From: a virus
Virus record (IMG/VR): IMGVR_UViG_3300008121_000001
Span: 1-64,000 of that record
DNA: 64,000 nucleotides
Direction: 5' to 3' (one strand)
The notes beneath the pieces were generated by a model that was given only the letters and a program-made list of their open reading frames with translations, did no database searches and was not told the origin of the DNA. Position 1 is the stretch's first letter. Each line of letters opens with the position of its first letter. Below are positions 1 to 7,688 of this stretch, one piece after another. The position numbers and the translations under genes are program-made.

Positions 1-630
1 TCTCAAGTCGAAAAGTATTACTTGCAAGCTGAAAAGCACTATGCAGATACAAAGCACTGGTATGTTAACGAGTACCAGAAGACTGCAAAATTCTGCCATG
101 AAGTAAACCCTAAGTTTACGCTGATACAGTGGTCTGGTGTAGTGTCGGCACTTTCTCCTAGTACGTCATGGGACAATAATCAATTCTATGCAATTAAACT
201 TGCTGAGTTGATGCAGTCCGATTGTAGTGACCCTGATACGCTCTATAACTCTGGTATCAGGTGTATGTTTAAACTCAGTCTTCAGAAGTCTTTGAAGATT
301 CTATCAGTTACTCAGGATGACTTGCAAGAGTCTGCAATCTTGAAGATTCTACACGCTCCCAAGACTAGCCACTTTTTCTTGAACGGGTTATACCCTGAAC
401 AGGAAACAGGTAGCACGATTGATAGTCACATGGCACAAATTTTTGCACCTGAATTAAAAGGTAGTCTCGCACCTACTGTAGCCGCCTATCGTGAGAGTGA
501 AAAAATCTTCAATCGTATCGCTAGAGAAAAGGGCTTACTAAGCCATCAATTGCAAGCTATGGTATGGTGTGCCAAAGTGTATGGTGTGCCACGTCCTAAA
601 CAGCTAAAACTAGACATCAATCTGGTGTAG
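1..630 (+). CDS. Conserved phage protein, partial at 5' end, HhH-glycosylase-like look
   Basis: The reading frame is open from base 1, so the gene starts upstream of the window; a TTG at 22 is only an internal candidate start. The visible 210 residues are rich in aromatic and helical segments. A stretch reading WSGVVSALSPSTSW followed about 100 residues later by TGSTIDSHM resembles a phage family whose members have an 'aLSP..sW' motif and a 'vTiDrH' motif and look distantly like helix-hairpin-helix DNA glycosylases; this likeness is from memory and no catalytic residues can be assigned. It ends in TAG five bases before a 44-codon gene. Confidence 0.7.
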   Translation, partial: SQVEKYYLQAEKHYADTKHWYVNEYQKTAKFCHEVNPKFTLIQWSGVVSALSPSTSWDNNQFYAIKLAELMQSDCSDPDTLYNSGIRCMFKLSLQKSLKILSVTQDDLQESAILKILHAPKTSHFFLNGLYPEQETGSTIDSHMAQIFAPELKGSLAPTVAAYRESEKIFNRIAREKGLLSHQLQAMVWCAKVYGVPRPKQLKLDINLV

Positions 631-634
631 CATC

Positions 635-769
635 ATGAAACTAAAAATATCTCGTAAACAATTCTATGCTTTAGGAGGGTTTGCTAATACCAGACTATTT
701 AGAAGACAAACTAAGTCTGGTAGTTGGAATTACTACAAAAGAGTTGACTTTTCTTTCTCAATCAATTAA
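635..769 (+). CDS. Small basic hypothetical protein (44 aa)
   Basis: ATG at 635 opens a 44-residue basic, aromatic protein (ten Lys/Arg, no acidic cluster) directly after the previous stop. No good Shine-Dalgarno is visible, so it may be translated by coupling with the gene before it. It resembles no family I recognise; the composition would fit a nucleic-acid-binding miniprotein but this is only a guess. Confidence 0.5.
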   Translation: MKLKISRKQFYALGGFANTRLFRRQTKSGSWNYYKRVDFSFSIN

Positions 770-810
770 GCTGACAACTAAACACACGATTTATTTGGGA
801 GATTACAAAA

Positions 811-1332
811 ATGTTGCAAGAACTTGCAGAACACTATCTGAACGGTAAAGATGCTACAGCCGAACTTCCTGAATTGACAGGGGATATCCTAACCCGTTGG
901 ATTGAACACGAATTTCAGAAGCTTGGATTGCTTGGCATTTCTGTCGAACTTTCAGAAAACCCTAAAAATTACAATGGGATATCTGATGTGATTGCAGATG
1001 TTCGGGATAACAAACACATCTACGTGTTTAGTTTGTACTGTGAACACCCTTTAATTAGTCCTGAGACTAATCGTAAGTTTAGGGCTATTCATGACTACTT
1101 CCATCATTACCTTAGTGGTTTGGGTGCTGAGAGTTCATTCAGTCTTTATGGTGAATTTGTAGCCTATGAGAGAGCAAAAACTGACTTGTTCGCTTACTTG
1201 TGGCAACATGAAAGCGTCCCTACTCTTGAGATTTTCCCCATCTTAGACCGTGTTCTCTTTTCTGAGATTGTGTTGCAAGCTTCCGTTAAGCTGCACACTG
1301 GTGAATTTGCTGACCAAAAGATTGTTTTATAG
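811..1332 (+). CDS. Conserved phage protein with His/Glu metal-site-like motif
   Basis: 173 residues beginning with ATG at 811 behind a GGGAG ribosome site in 'tttgggagatt'. Around residues 90-122 the protein has FRAIHDYFHHYLSG followed by GEFVAYERA. The arrangement HDxxHH...G-E-x-x-A recurs in a family of uncharacterised phage proteins and suggests a metal site built by the histidines and the glutamate; whether it is catalytic is unknown. The C-terminal half is hydrophobic and helical without a clear membrane segment. It begins the run of genes that continues to about 2.1 kb. Confidence 0.75.
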   Translation: MLQELAEHYLNGKDATAELPELTGDILTRWIEHEFQKLGLLGISVELSENPKNYNGISDVIADVRDNKHIYVFSLYCEHPLISPETNRKFRAIHDYFHHYLSGLGAESSFSLYGEFVAYERAKTDLFAYLWQHESVPTLEIFPILDRVLFSEIVLQASVKLHTGEFADQKIVL

Positions 1333-1340
1333 GTGAAGTT

Positions 1341-1553
1341 ATGGAAGCAGAACAGATTGAGCAAAAAGACTACTACCTTTTGAGAACTGCTTATATTCTT
1401 GGCAGGAAAGTCAATGTAACCGATATTGACAAGGCTATATTAGAACTAGAAGCAGATTTATTGATAGAAGCAGATATCATTCAACATGAATGGTTAAATA
1501 TCATCAAGAATGATTTACTAAATATTAAAGAGAGGTCACAAAATGGTATTTGA
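1341..1553 (+). CDS. Hypothetical acidic helical protein (70 aa)
   Basis: ATG at 1341, eight bases after the upstream stop and behind 'aggtgaag'. The product is acidic, leucine and isoleucine rich, and predicted by eye to be almost entirely helical. Its last 11 bases overlap the start of the membrane-protein gene at 1543, indicating coupled translation. No family recognised. Confidence 0.6.
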   Translation: MEAEQIEQKDYYLLRTAYILGRKVNVTDIDKAILELEADLLIEADIIQHEWLNIIKNDLLNIKERSQNGI

Positions 1554-1734
1554 GAGTTGGCTTATCGGTCTACTAATGGGAGCAATCCCTAGCTTCTTCT
1601 TCGGTATTGAGACGGGTAAACTTATTCGTAAATGGGAAACCGAAGTGGTTACTGCGGTTAAAGATGCAAAAATTGAAACCCTACAATCCTTTGTAGGTAC
1701 TATTAAAACTAAGAGGGAATTACACAATGACTGA
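1543..1734 (+). CDS. Small membrane protein, one N-terminal transmembrane helix (63 aa)
   Basis: ATG at 1543 behind 'aaagagagg' overlaps the preceding gene. Residues 4-22 form one hydrophobic, glycine-containing helix (WLIGLLMGAIPSFFFG), followed by an amphipathic, charged tail with a probable short coiled coil. The layout (short N-terminus, one membrane span, cytoplasmic helix) resembles phage spanin or holin-like miniproteins, but there are no lysis genes next to it, so I only call it a membrane protein. Confidence 0.6.
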   Translation: MVFESWLIGLLMGAIPSFFFGIETGKLIRKWETEVVTAVKDAKIETLQSFVGTIKTKRELHND

Positions 1735-2110
1735 CTACACTCTAGCTAGCTTCCTGCAAAATTTAAATATATTTCTCGCTTCGCTTCCTGAAGGTTTTGT
1801 ACATGGCAATGAAACACACATTGCACAGTTGCCTCACAATGAGTCCGTCAAGTCGCATTATCGCTTCTGGCTTGAGAATGTACAGCCGCAATGCATTCGT
1901 GTCGTGGTGCGCGATTTATCGACACCTGACTTCGTTTGTATGCGTGAGAGTAACAGTACAGTAAATCCTATTGTCTGTCACATTACAAAAGACTTCATTG
2001 ATTTTCATTCTGGGCGCTATTTTGAAGATGAAGAAAGTGCTAACACGTTCTTAGACAATATCGAACGCCTATCTAAGTCTGGTGCAAAATTCGTAAGGAA
2101 AATTGATTGA
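1727..2110 (+). CDS. Hypothetical protein (127 aa)
   Basis: ATG at 1727 overlaps the upstream gene by eight bases (AATGACTGA arrangement). The product is a mixed alpha/beta soluble protein with a central stretch of alternating hydrophobic residues (CIRVVVRDLSTPDFVC) that looks like beta strands. No catalytic motif or family is recognised. The gene closes the first tight block; a 178-base intergenic region follows. Confidence 0.65.
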   Translation: MTDYTLASFLQNLNIFLASLPEGFVHGNETHIAQLPHNESVKSHYRFWLENVQPQCIRVVVRDLSTPDFVCMRESNSTVNPIVCHITKDFIDFHSGRYFEDEESANTFLDNIERLSKSGAKFVRKID

Positions 2111-2200
2111 TGATAATTGTAAAGTAATCATCCTTACTTGCACTGCATGGGAGTTGCAAAGATACTCCCAAAGAAGCAGAAAAAAACTTGACTTTTCCTA

Positions 2201-2234
2201 TCTGTTCGTGAGAAGCTAACCCTTAACGAACAGA
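2201..2234. repeat. 9-bp inverted repeat in the 2111-2288 intergenic region
   Basis: TCTGTTCGT at 2201-2209 and its exact complement ACGAACAGA at 2226-2234 are separated by 16 bases. Just upstream a second, 7-bp hairpin is formed by TGGGAGT and ACTCCCA around 2139-2162, and a TTGACTTTT that could be a -35 element lies at 2188. The segment lies between the gene ending at 2110 and the one starting at 2289, so it probably carries a terminator or attenuator and a promoter; no T-run follows either hairpin. Confidence 0.45.
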
Positions 2235-2288
2235 CAAGAGCAGTCACACGCTCAACCGCTAACATTCGCACAATTGGAGAATTACATC

Positions 2289-2441
2289 ATGTCTCAACAC
2301 TCACAATCACGCGAAGCATTCTTGAACCTTGAACACGCAAAGAAGAGAGGAAACATCTCTAGCGAGTTACCTCTATCACGCCGAACTTCATCAAGACGCT
2401 CTCAAGAAGTGCTTATCATTCCTGCACAGAAACCAGATTGA
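2289..2441 (+). CDS. Hypothetical basic protein (50 aa)
   Basis: ATG at 2289 behind GGAGA at 2275-2279, an unusually good ribosome site for this region. The 50-residue product is serine and arginine rich with the short run SRRTSSRRSQE and otherwise resembles no known family. It is the first gene after the intergenic hairpins and is followed after 12 bases by a zinc-finger gene, suggesting one transcript. Confidence 0.55.
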   Translation: MSQHSQSREAFLNLEHAKKRGNISSELPLSRRTSSRRSQEVLIIPAQKPD

Positions 2442-2453
2442 AGGTTGAACATT

Positions 2454-2825
2454 ATGCAGGACAATAAACACCCCTTTCAAATCGAAGCTGACAAACAATT
2501 TATTCGGGACTTCGGCACACCTTACAAAGACCATCCCCAAGGTGACTTGACAATCATTGGTGGTGTAGAAGCATTCTCGAAGTACGATGGCTCTTACCCT
2601 TCCTTGGGCAATCCTAATCCGTTACCCGAAATAGCGAAATGTTGCGGTACTGAACCAAACATCGTAAAACAAACAGAAGTGTTTGTGAATGAATTAATTC
2701 CTTATGTTGTAATCTCCTGCCCTACTTGCCATAGACAGGGATTCAAGGTATATACAAAGTTTGGTGTTAAATCTCATTTACCTTCCGAAATACAGATTAG
2801 ACATTGGAACAGGGGTAAATCATGA
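2454..2825 (+). CDS. Lar-like zinc-finger protein (restriction-alleviation-type fold)
   Basis: The preferred start is ATG 2454, nine bases behind GAAGG at 2440-2444; a TTG at 2445 is possible. The 123-residue protein ends with an arrangement seen in the Lar/restriction-alleviation zinc-ribbon group: CCGTE near residue 64, CPTCH near residue 87 and a terminal HWNRG. In that family two Cys pairs bind zinc and the closing WNRR-type motif is diagnostic. The N-terminal 60 residues are an extra, unrecognised segment. A role in protecting phage DNA from restriction would follow only if the likeness is real. Confidence 0.6.
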   Translation: MQDNKHPFQIEADKQFIRDFGTPYKDHPQGDLTIIGGVEAFSKYDGSYPSLGNPNPLPEIAKCCGTEPNIVKQTEVFVNELIPYVVISCPTCHRQGFKVYTKFGVKSHLPSEIQIRHWNRGKS

Positions 2826-2862
2826 CTACTAAAAATCCTTATTGTTCGTAAGGTACTGAAAA

Positions 2863-3192
2863 ATGAATCTTCCTGACTTAATTCGAGAACATGAAAAAAT
2901 TGTCTGTGATGCTGATAGTAAACTAGCTGAAGCTTTACAGCCGTTTGTAAATGCCCTATGCGACAAATATCACCTCAACTTCTTTTCTGGTAATGGTGAC
3001 TGGTATTTTTATTATCCTGATGGCAAAGAACCTTTCACTTGGCAGAATAAGGCAGACCTCAAAAGATACAGTCGAAAACTAGCTAAGGCTTTGAGCTACG
3101 AATTTTCTAACCACCAAGAAATAGGGAGTTACCTAGAAATATATGCACCTCACAAGATTACAAGCTGCCTACCACAATGCAGTGATAGCTAA
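2863..3192 (+). CDS. Hypothetical protein (109 aa)
   Basis: ATG at 2863. The N-terminal 30 residues are helical and acidic; the centre is strikingly aromatic (WYFYYPDGKEPFTW), and the rest is basic. No family recognised. The last 50 bases overlap a possible small gene in another frame that begins at 3143. Confidence 0.6.
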   Translation: MNLPDLIREHEKIVCDADSKLAEALQPFVNALCDKYHLNFFSGNGDWYFYYPDGKEPFTWQNKADLKRYSRKLAKALSYEFSNHQEIGSYLEIYAPHKITSCLPQCSDS

Positions 3193-3310
3193 ACAAGCTA
3201 ACAAGACAAAGAATCAAGCGAACCTTACTCGCATAGCCTCACATCTGCAACAAGCCTCAAATCGTCAAATCTTGCACTCTATAGGAGAATACTTAAATGT
3301 TTCCAATTAA
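3143..3310 (+). CDS. Possible small protein (55 aa) bridging two genes
   Basis: ATG 3143 opens 55 codons that overlap the end of the preceding gene by 50 bases and the start of the following one by 14. The translation is rich in Gln, Asn, Ala and Arg, with HLQQASNRQILHSIGEY-like amphipathic helix character, and fills an otherwise empty 104-base gap. There is no strong ribosome site (GGGAG lies 15 bases upstream). It may be a real overlapping gene or a chance frame. Confidence 0.3.
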   Translation: MHLTRLQAAYHNAVIAKQANKTKNQANLTRIASHLQQASNRQILHSIGEYLNVSN

Positions 3311-3767
3311 AACTATCACAGACTCCCCTTTTATTAAAGAGGTTCAACTTCCAGATTGTATTTGGGGTGTCAAGTTTCAACAAAATCCTGACCCAACTTG
3401 CAGTTCTTACTACCTAATTAAATGCTCTTTAGACTACAAGAAATTTTCAGAGCGTGAGTATTTCCCCTTCATGACAGAAAAAGAAGCTTTCGATGCACTT
3501 GATAAAATCTGTGCGCCAAGCCGTATCGTCAAACTTAGGGTTACTAAAGAGCTATCTACTACCATTCTCGAACAAGTAGCAGCTAAAGTGAAAAACTTAC
3601 TAGAGTCTAGTGCTGTAGAACCCGAAGAGTACACACCTGATGAACAAGGGCTAAGCGCACTATCCAATCTTTTGCTCACTGCTGCTTTACAAGATATTGT
3701 AGCCAAACGTTTGCACATCGCCTCTGACAAAACCCGTAAAGAATTGAAAAATTTGGAGAATTTCTAA
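3297..3767 (+). CDS. Hypothetical protein (156 aa)
   Basis: ATG 3297 lies nine bases behind AGGAGA (3283-3288), one of the better ribosome sites here. The N-terminal half is beta-rich with 'PDCIWGVKFQQNPDP', the C-terminal half is a run of amphipathic helices. No motif or family recognised. The next gene starts on the base after its stop codon. Confidence 0.65.
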   Translation: MFPIKTITDSPFIKEVQLPDCIWGVKFQQNPDPTCSSYYLIKCSLDYKKFSEREYFPFMTEKEAFDALDKICAPSRIVKLRVTKELSTTILEQVAAKVKNLLESSAVEPEEYTPDEQGLSALSNLLLTAALQDIVAKRLHIASDKTRKELKNLENF

Positions 3768-4049
3768 ATGCAACGCGACAACCAACTGAGAAACACTCGC
3801 TTTAACATCAATAAAAACTGGCGAGTAGATATGCGTGAACCTATAGATATTCGCAGACCTTACCTAGTTATTATAGGTGAGTTTGTTCACAAAAACGTTG
3901 TGATTGATTACCCTATCCATTATAACGATGGAAGACAAAATCCAATCGCCTACGACTATCCCGAACGCATTCCCCAATTTGTCAAAAACAAGGTAGCCAC
4001 CTTGTACGAAAGATTTCCAGCCCTAAAATGCGAAAACAAAAAATCATGA
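3768..4049 (+). CDS. Hypothetical protein (93 aa)
   Basis: ATG 3768 immediately follows the previous TAA. The product is basic at the N-terminus and has a beta-strand-like centre (PYLVIIGEFVHKNVVIDYP). It ends in TGA within the ATGA that starts the next gene, typical of translational coupling in this genome. No family recognised. Confidence 0.6.
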   Translation: MQRDNQLRNTRFNINKNWRVDMREPIDIRRPYLVIIGEFVHKNVVIDYPIHYNDGRQNPIAYDYPERIPQFVKNKVATLYERFPALKCENKKS

Positions 4050-4411
4050 AAGCAATCGTAGTTTCCTACTCTTCCCTTACCCACAAGTACCGAGCAGAAG
4101 CAGAAGGTGTTCCCGCCATTTCCCGCAGTGTTGAACAAAATGGTGGCTACACTGCCGCTAGAATCGCTCAAGAGCTTGCAGATAAATATAACTGGTGCAA
4201 GTTCAACGGTGAAGCCAAATATCGCCTAGAGCATGGGTTTCTGCCTAATGGTGATGATGTGTTCGTGCTTGTTAAAAATGCTCGACCACTTTTAGATGAA
4301 GTTGAGTACATTCTCTCAATCGATTACGACTCTCAAAATCGTAACTTGGAACTTTGCAAAGATACCATTGACACACTGCGAGAGGTTTATAAAAAATACG
4401 CCGATGGCTAA
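4046..4411 (+). CDS. Hypothetical protein (121 aa)
   Basis: I choose ATG 4046 (ATGA overlap with the upstream stop) over the in-frame ATG 4028, because the overlap style is used throughout the window. The protein begins with a strand (MKAIVVSYSS) and contains two helices and a C-terminal acidic amphipathic helix; no motif is recognised. Its last codons overlap the next gene by eight bases. Confidence 0.6.
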   Translation: MKAIVVSYSSLTHKYRAEAEGVPAISRSVEQNGGYTAARIAQELADKYNWCKFNGEAKYRLEHGFLPNGDDVFVLVKNARPLLDEVEYILSIDYDSQNRNLELCKDTIDTLREVYKKYADG

Positions 4412-4799
4412 CAAACATTCACCAAAGAAAGGTAGCGCCGACTTTGGTGCTGCTGAACATTATCACTTTGAGGTACAACCTGTGCAATATTACTCCTATC
4501 ATCTTGCAAACACAATTGGCACACAATTGGTTAAGGCTCAATCTTTGGTTGAGGCACAAGAAAAAGTCAAACATCTTCCTTACAGATGTTCTGGCTTGAT
4601 TGAAATACCTAGAAGTGAATACTTAGAGATATTGAGCAGACCATTCTTTAAGATTCAACTAAGGACGAAGAATGGTTGGCAGGTTCTCGAAGAAATTTTC
4701 TCAACCAAAAAGTCAGTAGAGTTAGCTTTAGATTACTGGCGACAAGTCTCACCTGACTCTGAATATCAAGCGATTAAATGTGAGGTACTCGACCTATGA
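4404..4799 (+). CDS. Hypothetical protein (131 aa)
   Basis: ATG 4404 (MANKHSPKKGS) is the natural start; longer versions would run deep into the preceding gene. After a basic N-terminal tail the protein alternates strands and helices, with EYLEILSRPFFKIQL near the middle. No catalytic signature. It ends with an ATGA overlap to the next gene. Confidence 0.6.
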   Translation: MANKHSPKKGSADFGAAEHYHFEVQPVQYYSYHLANTIGTQLVKAQSLVEAQEKVKHLPYRCSGLIEIPRSEYLEILSRPFFKIQLRTKNGWQVLEEIFSTKKSVELALDYWRQVSPDSEYQAIKCEVLDL

Positions 4800-5389
4800 C
4801 ACGAACTAAAAACCTTTCTCGCGAACAACTTCTCATTTCCTTTCTGCACCGAGCTTGTGACCTTTCTTCCAGTGGTCTGCAAATCGATTCTGAAGGCTAC
4901 CTCTATGCTTCTGGTGAGATGATAGCCGCTTGGCGAGGTTATGGTCTTGGCGGTACATTATTTATCGATTGTGGCTCATCTAAGCTGTGCAATCGTAGAG
5001 CAGCTAACGACCTCAAAGAGTTGGCAGAAAAAGAAGGGGTAGCTTATTTGTGTTACAACACTTACAGCTATACAATCTCCCCTGAATTTCAGTTTGCTGA
5101 ACGTCTAGTCTCCTATGCAATCTGGGCTACTCCTAAAGTAGTGAATCCTGAAAATATCTTTGTTCAAAGCAAAAAACTACTTGACAAGGCTATTGAGAAG
5201 GCAATAAGCTATGGAAGTATTCAATCATTACTTGATTCAACACAACACATTGCAACATTGTTTAACTTCGTCTTTGATGCAACGTCTTACGACATTAAGA
5301 GACAACAACACATCGAAACAGCAAGCACAGCAAAAGCAGCACGCATCGAATACCACAGAAAAGAAATTGAGAGGTTACTTGCATCATGA
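4796..5389 (+). CDS. Conserved hypothetical protein (197 aa)
   Basis: ATG 4796 overlaps the upstream stop by four bases. The 197-residue product contains a compact beta-rich segment around residues 45-85 (AAWRGYGLGGTLFIDCG) and a long C-terminal helical region rich in Gln and Ala ending in IEYHRKEIERLL. Cysteines are scattered and do not form a zinc motif. Longer than most neighbours, so probably a folded, functional protein, but not recognised. Confidence 0.65.
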   Translation: MTRTKNLSREQLLISFLHRACDLSSSGLQIDSEGYLYASGEMIAAWRGYGLGGTLFIDCGSSKLCNRRAANDLKELAEKEGVAYLCYNTYSYTISPEFQFAERLVSYAIWATPKVVNPENIFVQSKKLLDKAIEKAISYGSIQSLLDSTQHIATLFNFVFDATSYDIKRQQHIETASTAKAARIEYHRKEIERLLAS

Positions 5390-5655
5390 AATTAATTCAA
5401 ATCGGTTCTCAAACCTTCATCCCTTTCGACGCTAAGATTGTAAAGGTCAGGTTAGACTCAGACTATCCTAAAGAAGTTGGTACTCTCACTATTGTGTATG
5501 ATGTTCCTCATAACATTCGTCAACAACACGAGGTAATCCATTTGACTGATTCTGAAGACAAAGAAATAGCTCTTCGGGTTTTTAGAAAAATGGCTGTTCA
5601 AGTCGTTCACACTACGCCCGAAATCGATTTTTGGGTAGACATAAATCGCAGATAG
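5386..5655 (+). CDS. Hypothetical protein (89 aa)
   Basis: ATG 5386 overlaps the upstream TGA (ATGA). The sequence predicts a small beta-barrel-like protein: SQTFIPFDAKIVKVRL, then GTLTIVYDVP and a helix with charged residues. No family recognised. It ends the second tight block; a 142-base intergenic stretch with a long-range inverted repeat follows. Confidence 0.6.
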   Translation: MKLIQIGSQTFIPFDAKIVKVRLDSDYPKEVGTLTIVYDVPHNIRQQHEVIHLTDSEDKEIALRVFRKMAVQVVHTTPEIDFWVDINRR

Positions 5656-5664
5656 ATTCTCTCT

Positions 5665-5755
5665 CGCTAGGTAGCTTCAGTTTGCCAGTAAGTCGAAGCA
5701 CTATCGGTGACATCCTATTTGGTGACGAAGACTAATCGCACAAGCTGACCTAGCG
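5665..5755. repeat. Long-range inverted repeat between gene blocks
   Basis: CGCTAGGTAGCT at 5665-5676 pairs with AGCTGACCTAGCG at 5743-5755, leaving one bulged G: 12 base pairs closing a 66-base loop. The loop contains a direct repeat GGTGAC at about 5706 and 5721. The element fills most of the non-coding gap before the gene at 5798 and looks like a structured leader or transcript-end element. No T-run follows it. Confidence 0.45.
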
Positions 5756-5797
5756 GCTATACGAGGTTATTCACTTATTACTTTTTAGGAGATTATA

Positions 5798-6085
5798 ATG
5801 ACACTCGCTACACTACCTAAAAACCCTCTCACCCTCAAAGATTTCACTCTCCACGACCTTTTCTTGCGCCAAAGCCTAGATAATACCTTTGGCAAGCTTG
5901 CAACGGGCTGCAAGCCGCCCAAACTGCAAGGACGACCCCACGCAGTCAAGGAGTTCATTCTCTTGCATGACACTAACGAACTTGTAATCCTTTACAGGCA
6001 CTCTGGACGTTTTTGTGAGAAAGTGTTCACTGACGTTGACGCTTGCCTTGAATTTGCAGAAAAGAGATTTGGAGTGACGCTGTAA
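5798..6085 (+). CDS. Hypothetical protein (95 aa)
   Basis: ATG 5798 behind AGGAGA at 5789-5794, the best ribosome site in the neighbourhood, as expected for the first gene after an intergenic structure. The product has a basic, proline-containing start and a C-terminal alpha/beta part with NELVILYRHSGRF. Not recognised. Its stop shares one base with the next start (TAATG). Confidence 0.65.
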   Translation: MTLATLPKNPLTLKDFTLHDLFLRQSLDNTFGKLATGCKPPKLQGRPHAVKEFILLHDTNELVILYRHSGRFCEKVFTDVDACLEFAEKRFGVTL

Positions 6086-6639
6086 TGAAAGAATTAGAAG
6101 CTGTCTGGCAAATCACCAAAGTAGACTACAACTCTACTGGCAGAAAGATAAATTTGGCTGAACTCTCTTGGAGACTTTCAGGTGATGGACGTTTCACTGC
6201 TCAGGGCGGTGTTTGGAACGCGAAACAGACTGACTACATTACTTGCGGTCAGATGGTAGATAAGGTTGCTGAGTTCTTTCCTCACTCTCAATTGATTATA
6301 GAAATATTCGATGTTTGGAAAGAGTGGCATTTGAAGGTTGTCACCGATGATTCTGTACTCAAGCAAATCAAGTCTTGGAAAAAGAGGGCTGATAACAGTT
6401 TCAACACCTATGCAGAGTTTCAAGATTACTTTCGTAGTTGGGGTAAAGAAGATACTCGCGGCATTAAAGTAGAGCAGACCACTAGAGGTTATAGTCTCTT
6501 GACTTATCCTGAATCTGGTTTGGTAGGCTCTGTACTTGTCCCTTTACCTACAGAAAAGAAGTATGCAAAACGTGCTATAGAACGTATGCAACAAGACGTA
6601 GACAACTTTGAAAATTACGGAATTACTGACGATGATTAA
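6085..6639 (+). CDS. Hypothetical protein (184 aa)
   Basis: ATG 6085 shares a base with the previous stop. The protein is tryptophan rich, begins with a predicted beta-sheet half (WQITKVDYNSTGRKINLAE) and has two C-terminal helices. No motif or family recognised. The 3' end overlaps the next gene by eight bases. Confidence 0.65.
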   Translation: MKELEAVWQITKVDYNSTGRKINLAELSWRLSGDGRFTAQGGVWNAKQTDYITCGQMVDKVAEFFPHSQLIIEIFDVWKEWHLKVVTDDSVLKQIKSWKKRADNSFNTYAEFQDYFRSWGKEDTRGIKVEQTTRGYSLLTYPESGLVGSVLVPLPTEKKYAKRAIERMQQDVDNFENYGITDDD

Positions 6640-6868
6640 AACTTACCAAGAACTGAAGGAAGCTTTTTGCGACTTCAACGCCAACAACGATGGGTTTCCC
6701 TCTGTAGACGTTTTACAAAACACTTCAGACTATTCTCTCGTTTATACAGGCGCAGAACCAACCGAACGTAAAGACTTCGAGCTACCTATTTCGCATGAAG
6801 ATTTCGAGATTTTGCTTGCTGAGTTTTGGGACTATATTGACTGGTACTTAGAGGATGGGGACGAATGA
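6632..6868 (+). CDS. Hypothetical acidic protein (78 aa)
   Basis: Start taken at ATG 6632 (MIKTYQELKEAF), which overlaps the upstream stop; the frame stays open to TTG 6608 but that lies well inside the previous gene. The protein is strongly acidic with a tryptophan/tyrosine-rich C-terminus (FWDYIDWYLEDGDE). Small acidic phage proteins of this kind sometimes mimic DNA to block host nucleases, but nothing specific supports that here. Confidence 0.55.
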   Translation: MIKTYQELKEAFCDFNANNDGFPSVDVLQNTSDYSLVYTGAEPTERKDFELPISHEDFEILLAEFWDYIDWYLEDGDE

Positions 6869-7353
6869 CCACACAGTTACACCATCGCGAAACCGCACCA
6901 CGTAAGTTCCGCGACCCGTACATCATCGCGCAGCAACTCGCGCTACTCGCTCACGCACAAGAATCGCTTATTGTCTCTGCTCACGGGGCATTCAAACACA
7001 GAAGTTATTCATGGCACTTAGGTTATTGCGTAAAGCATGGTCAAGTATTCGATGTCTCTACCAAAGATGCCCTCTCACTGTGCAACAAGCCCGTAACCCT
7101 CTTTTCTGCCCTCTTAGCGTCAGCGTCTCACGAAAACATCTTTGAGATTGTTTTGAATGCTTCTTACGAGGTGGTCAAGTTAGCTCTTAGGGTAGATTTA
7201 CCTACATCACCTAAAACTGATATCATTCTTGTATTAGCTGGAGAACTAGAGCCAGACCGTCTTGAGTATCAAGATGTGCGATTGGTCACTTGGTACTTGA
7301 ACGACAAGAACGATAATCACTCTACATTACAGAAAGAGAGGTACGCATCATGA
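6865..7353 (+). CDS. Hypothetical protein (162 aa)
   Basis: ATG 6865 overlaps the preceding TGA. The first 60 residues are histidine and glutamine rich (MTTQLHHRETAPRKFRDPY), followed by a predicted alpha/beta domain with VKLALRVDLPTSPKTDIILV. Not recognised. Followed by a miniprotein gene starting in its last four bases. Confidence 0.6.
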   Translation: MTTQLHHRETAPRKFRDPYIIAQQLALLAHAQESLIVSAHGAFKHRSYSWHLGYCVKHGQVFDVSTKDALSLCNKPVTLFSALLASASHENIFEIVLNASYEVVKLALRVDLPTSPKTDIILVLAGELEPDRLEYQDVRLVTWYLNDKNDNHSTLQKERYAS

Positions 7354-7496
7354 CTAAGAATCAGACTACTATCACACTTTTCATTATTGGTATTGCTGCA
7401 TCTATTGCAATTAGCATTTTCCTTCCTTCTGCGGCTGAAGTTGTTATTAGCTCCACTTTTGTTTTGACACTCTTACATTTTTTGTTTGGAGATTAG
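7350..7496 (+). CDS. Small membrane protein, two transmembrane helices (48 aa)
   Basis: ATG 7350 overlaps the upstream TGA. After eight polar residues the product consists of two hydrophobic stretches (LFIIGIAASIAISIFL and VVISSTFVLTLLHFLFG) joined by a short acidic turn. It heads a group of four membrane miniproteins between 7.35 and 8.1 kb. A 15-codon frame (7500-7547, MIYNTLARPPPPYER) follows and may be another peptide; the stretch 7548-7688 beyond it holds no convincing gene, only two small hairpins. Confidence 0.55.
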   Translation: MTKNQTTITLFIIGIAASIAISIFLPSAAEVVISSTFVLTLLHFLFGD

Positions 7497-7688
7497 TTCA
7501 TGATTTACAATACCTTAGCAAGACCTCCTCCGCCTTACGAGCGATGACTCTAAAGATATTAAATTTGGTAAAAGACAACTCGCAGGACAGTAAAACAAAT
7601 CTGAATAGGTCTGGTGAAGCTTATGCGAACGCCCCTAAAAAGGGCAACCCCCTCTATCGTGGGGTATTAAGTAAAAATACAACCTATT

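Noticed and set aside
2822-2851. Nine-codon frame MTTKNPYCS after the zinc-finger gene
   Set aside because: Too short, no ribosome site, no neighbour overlap beyond chance.
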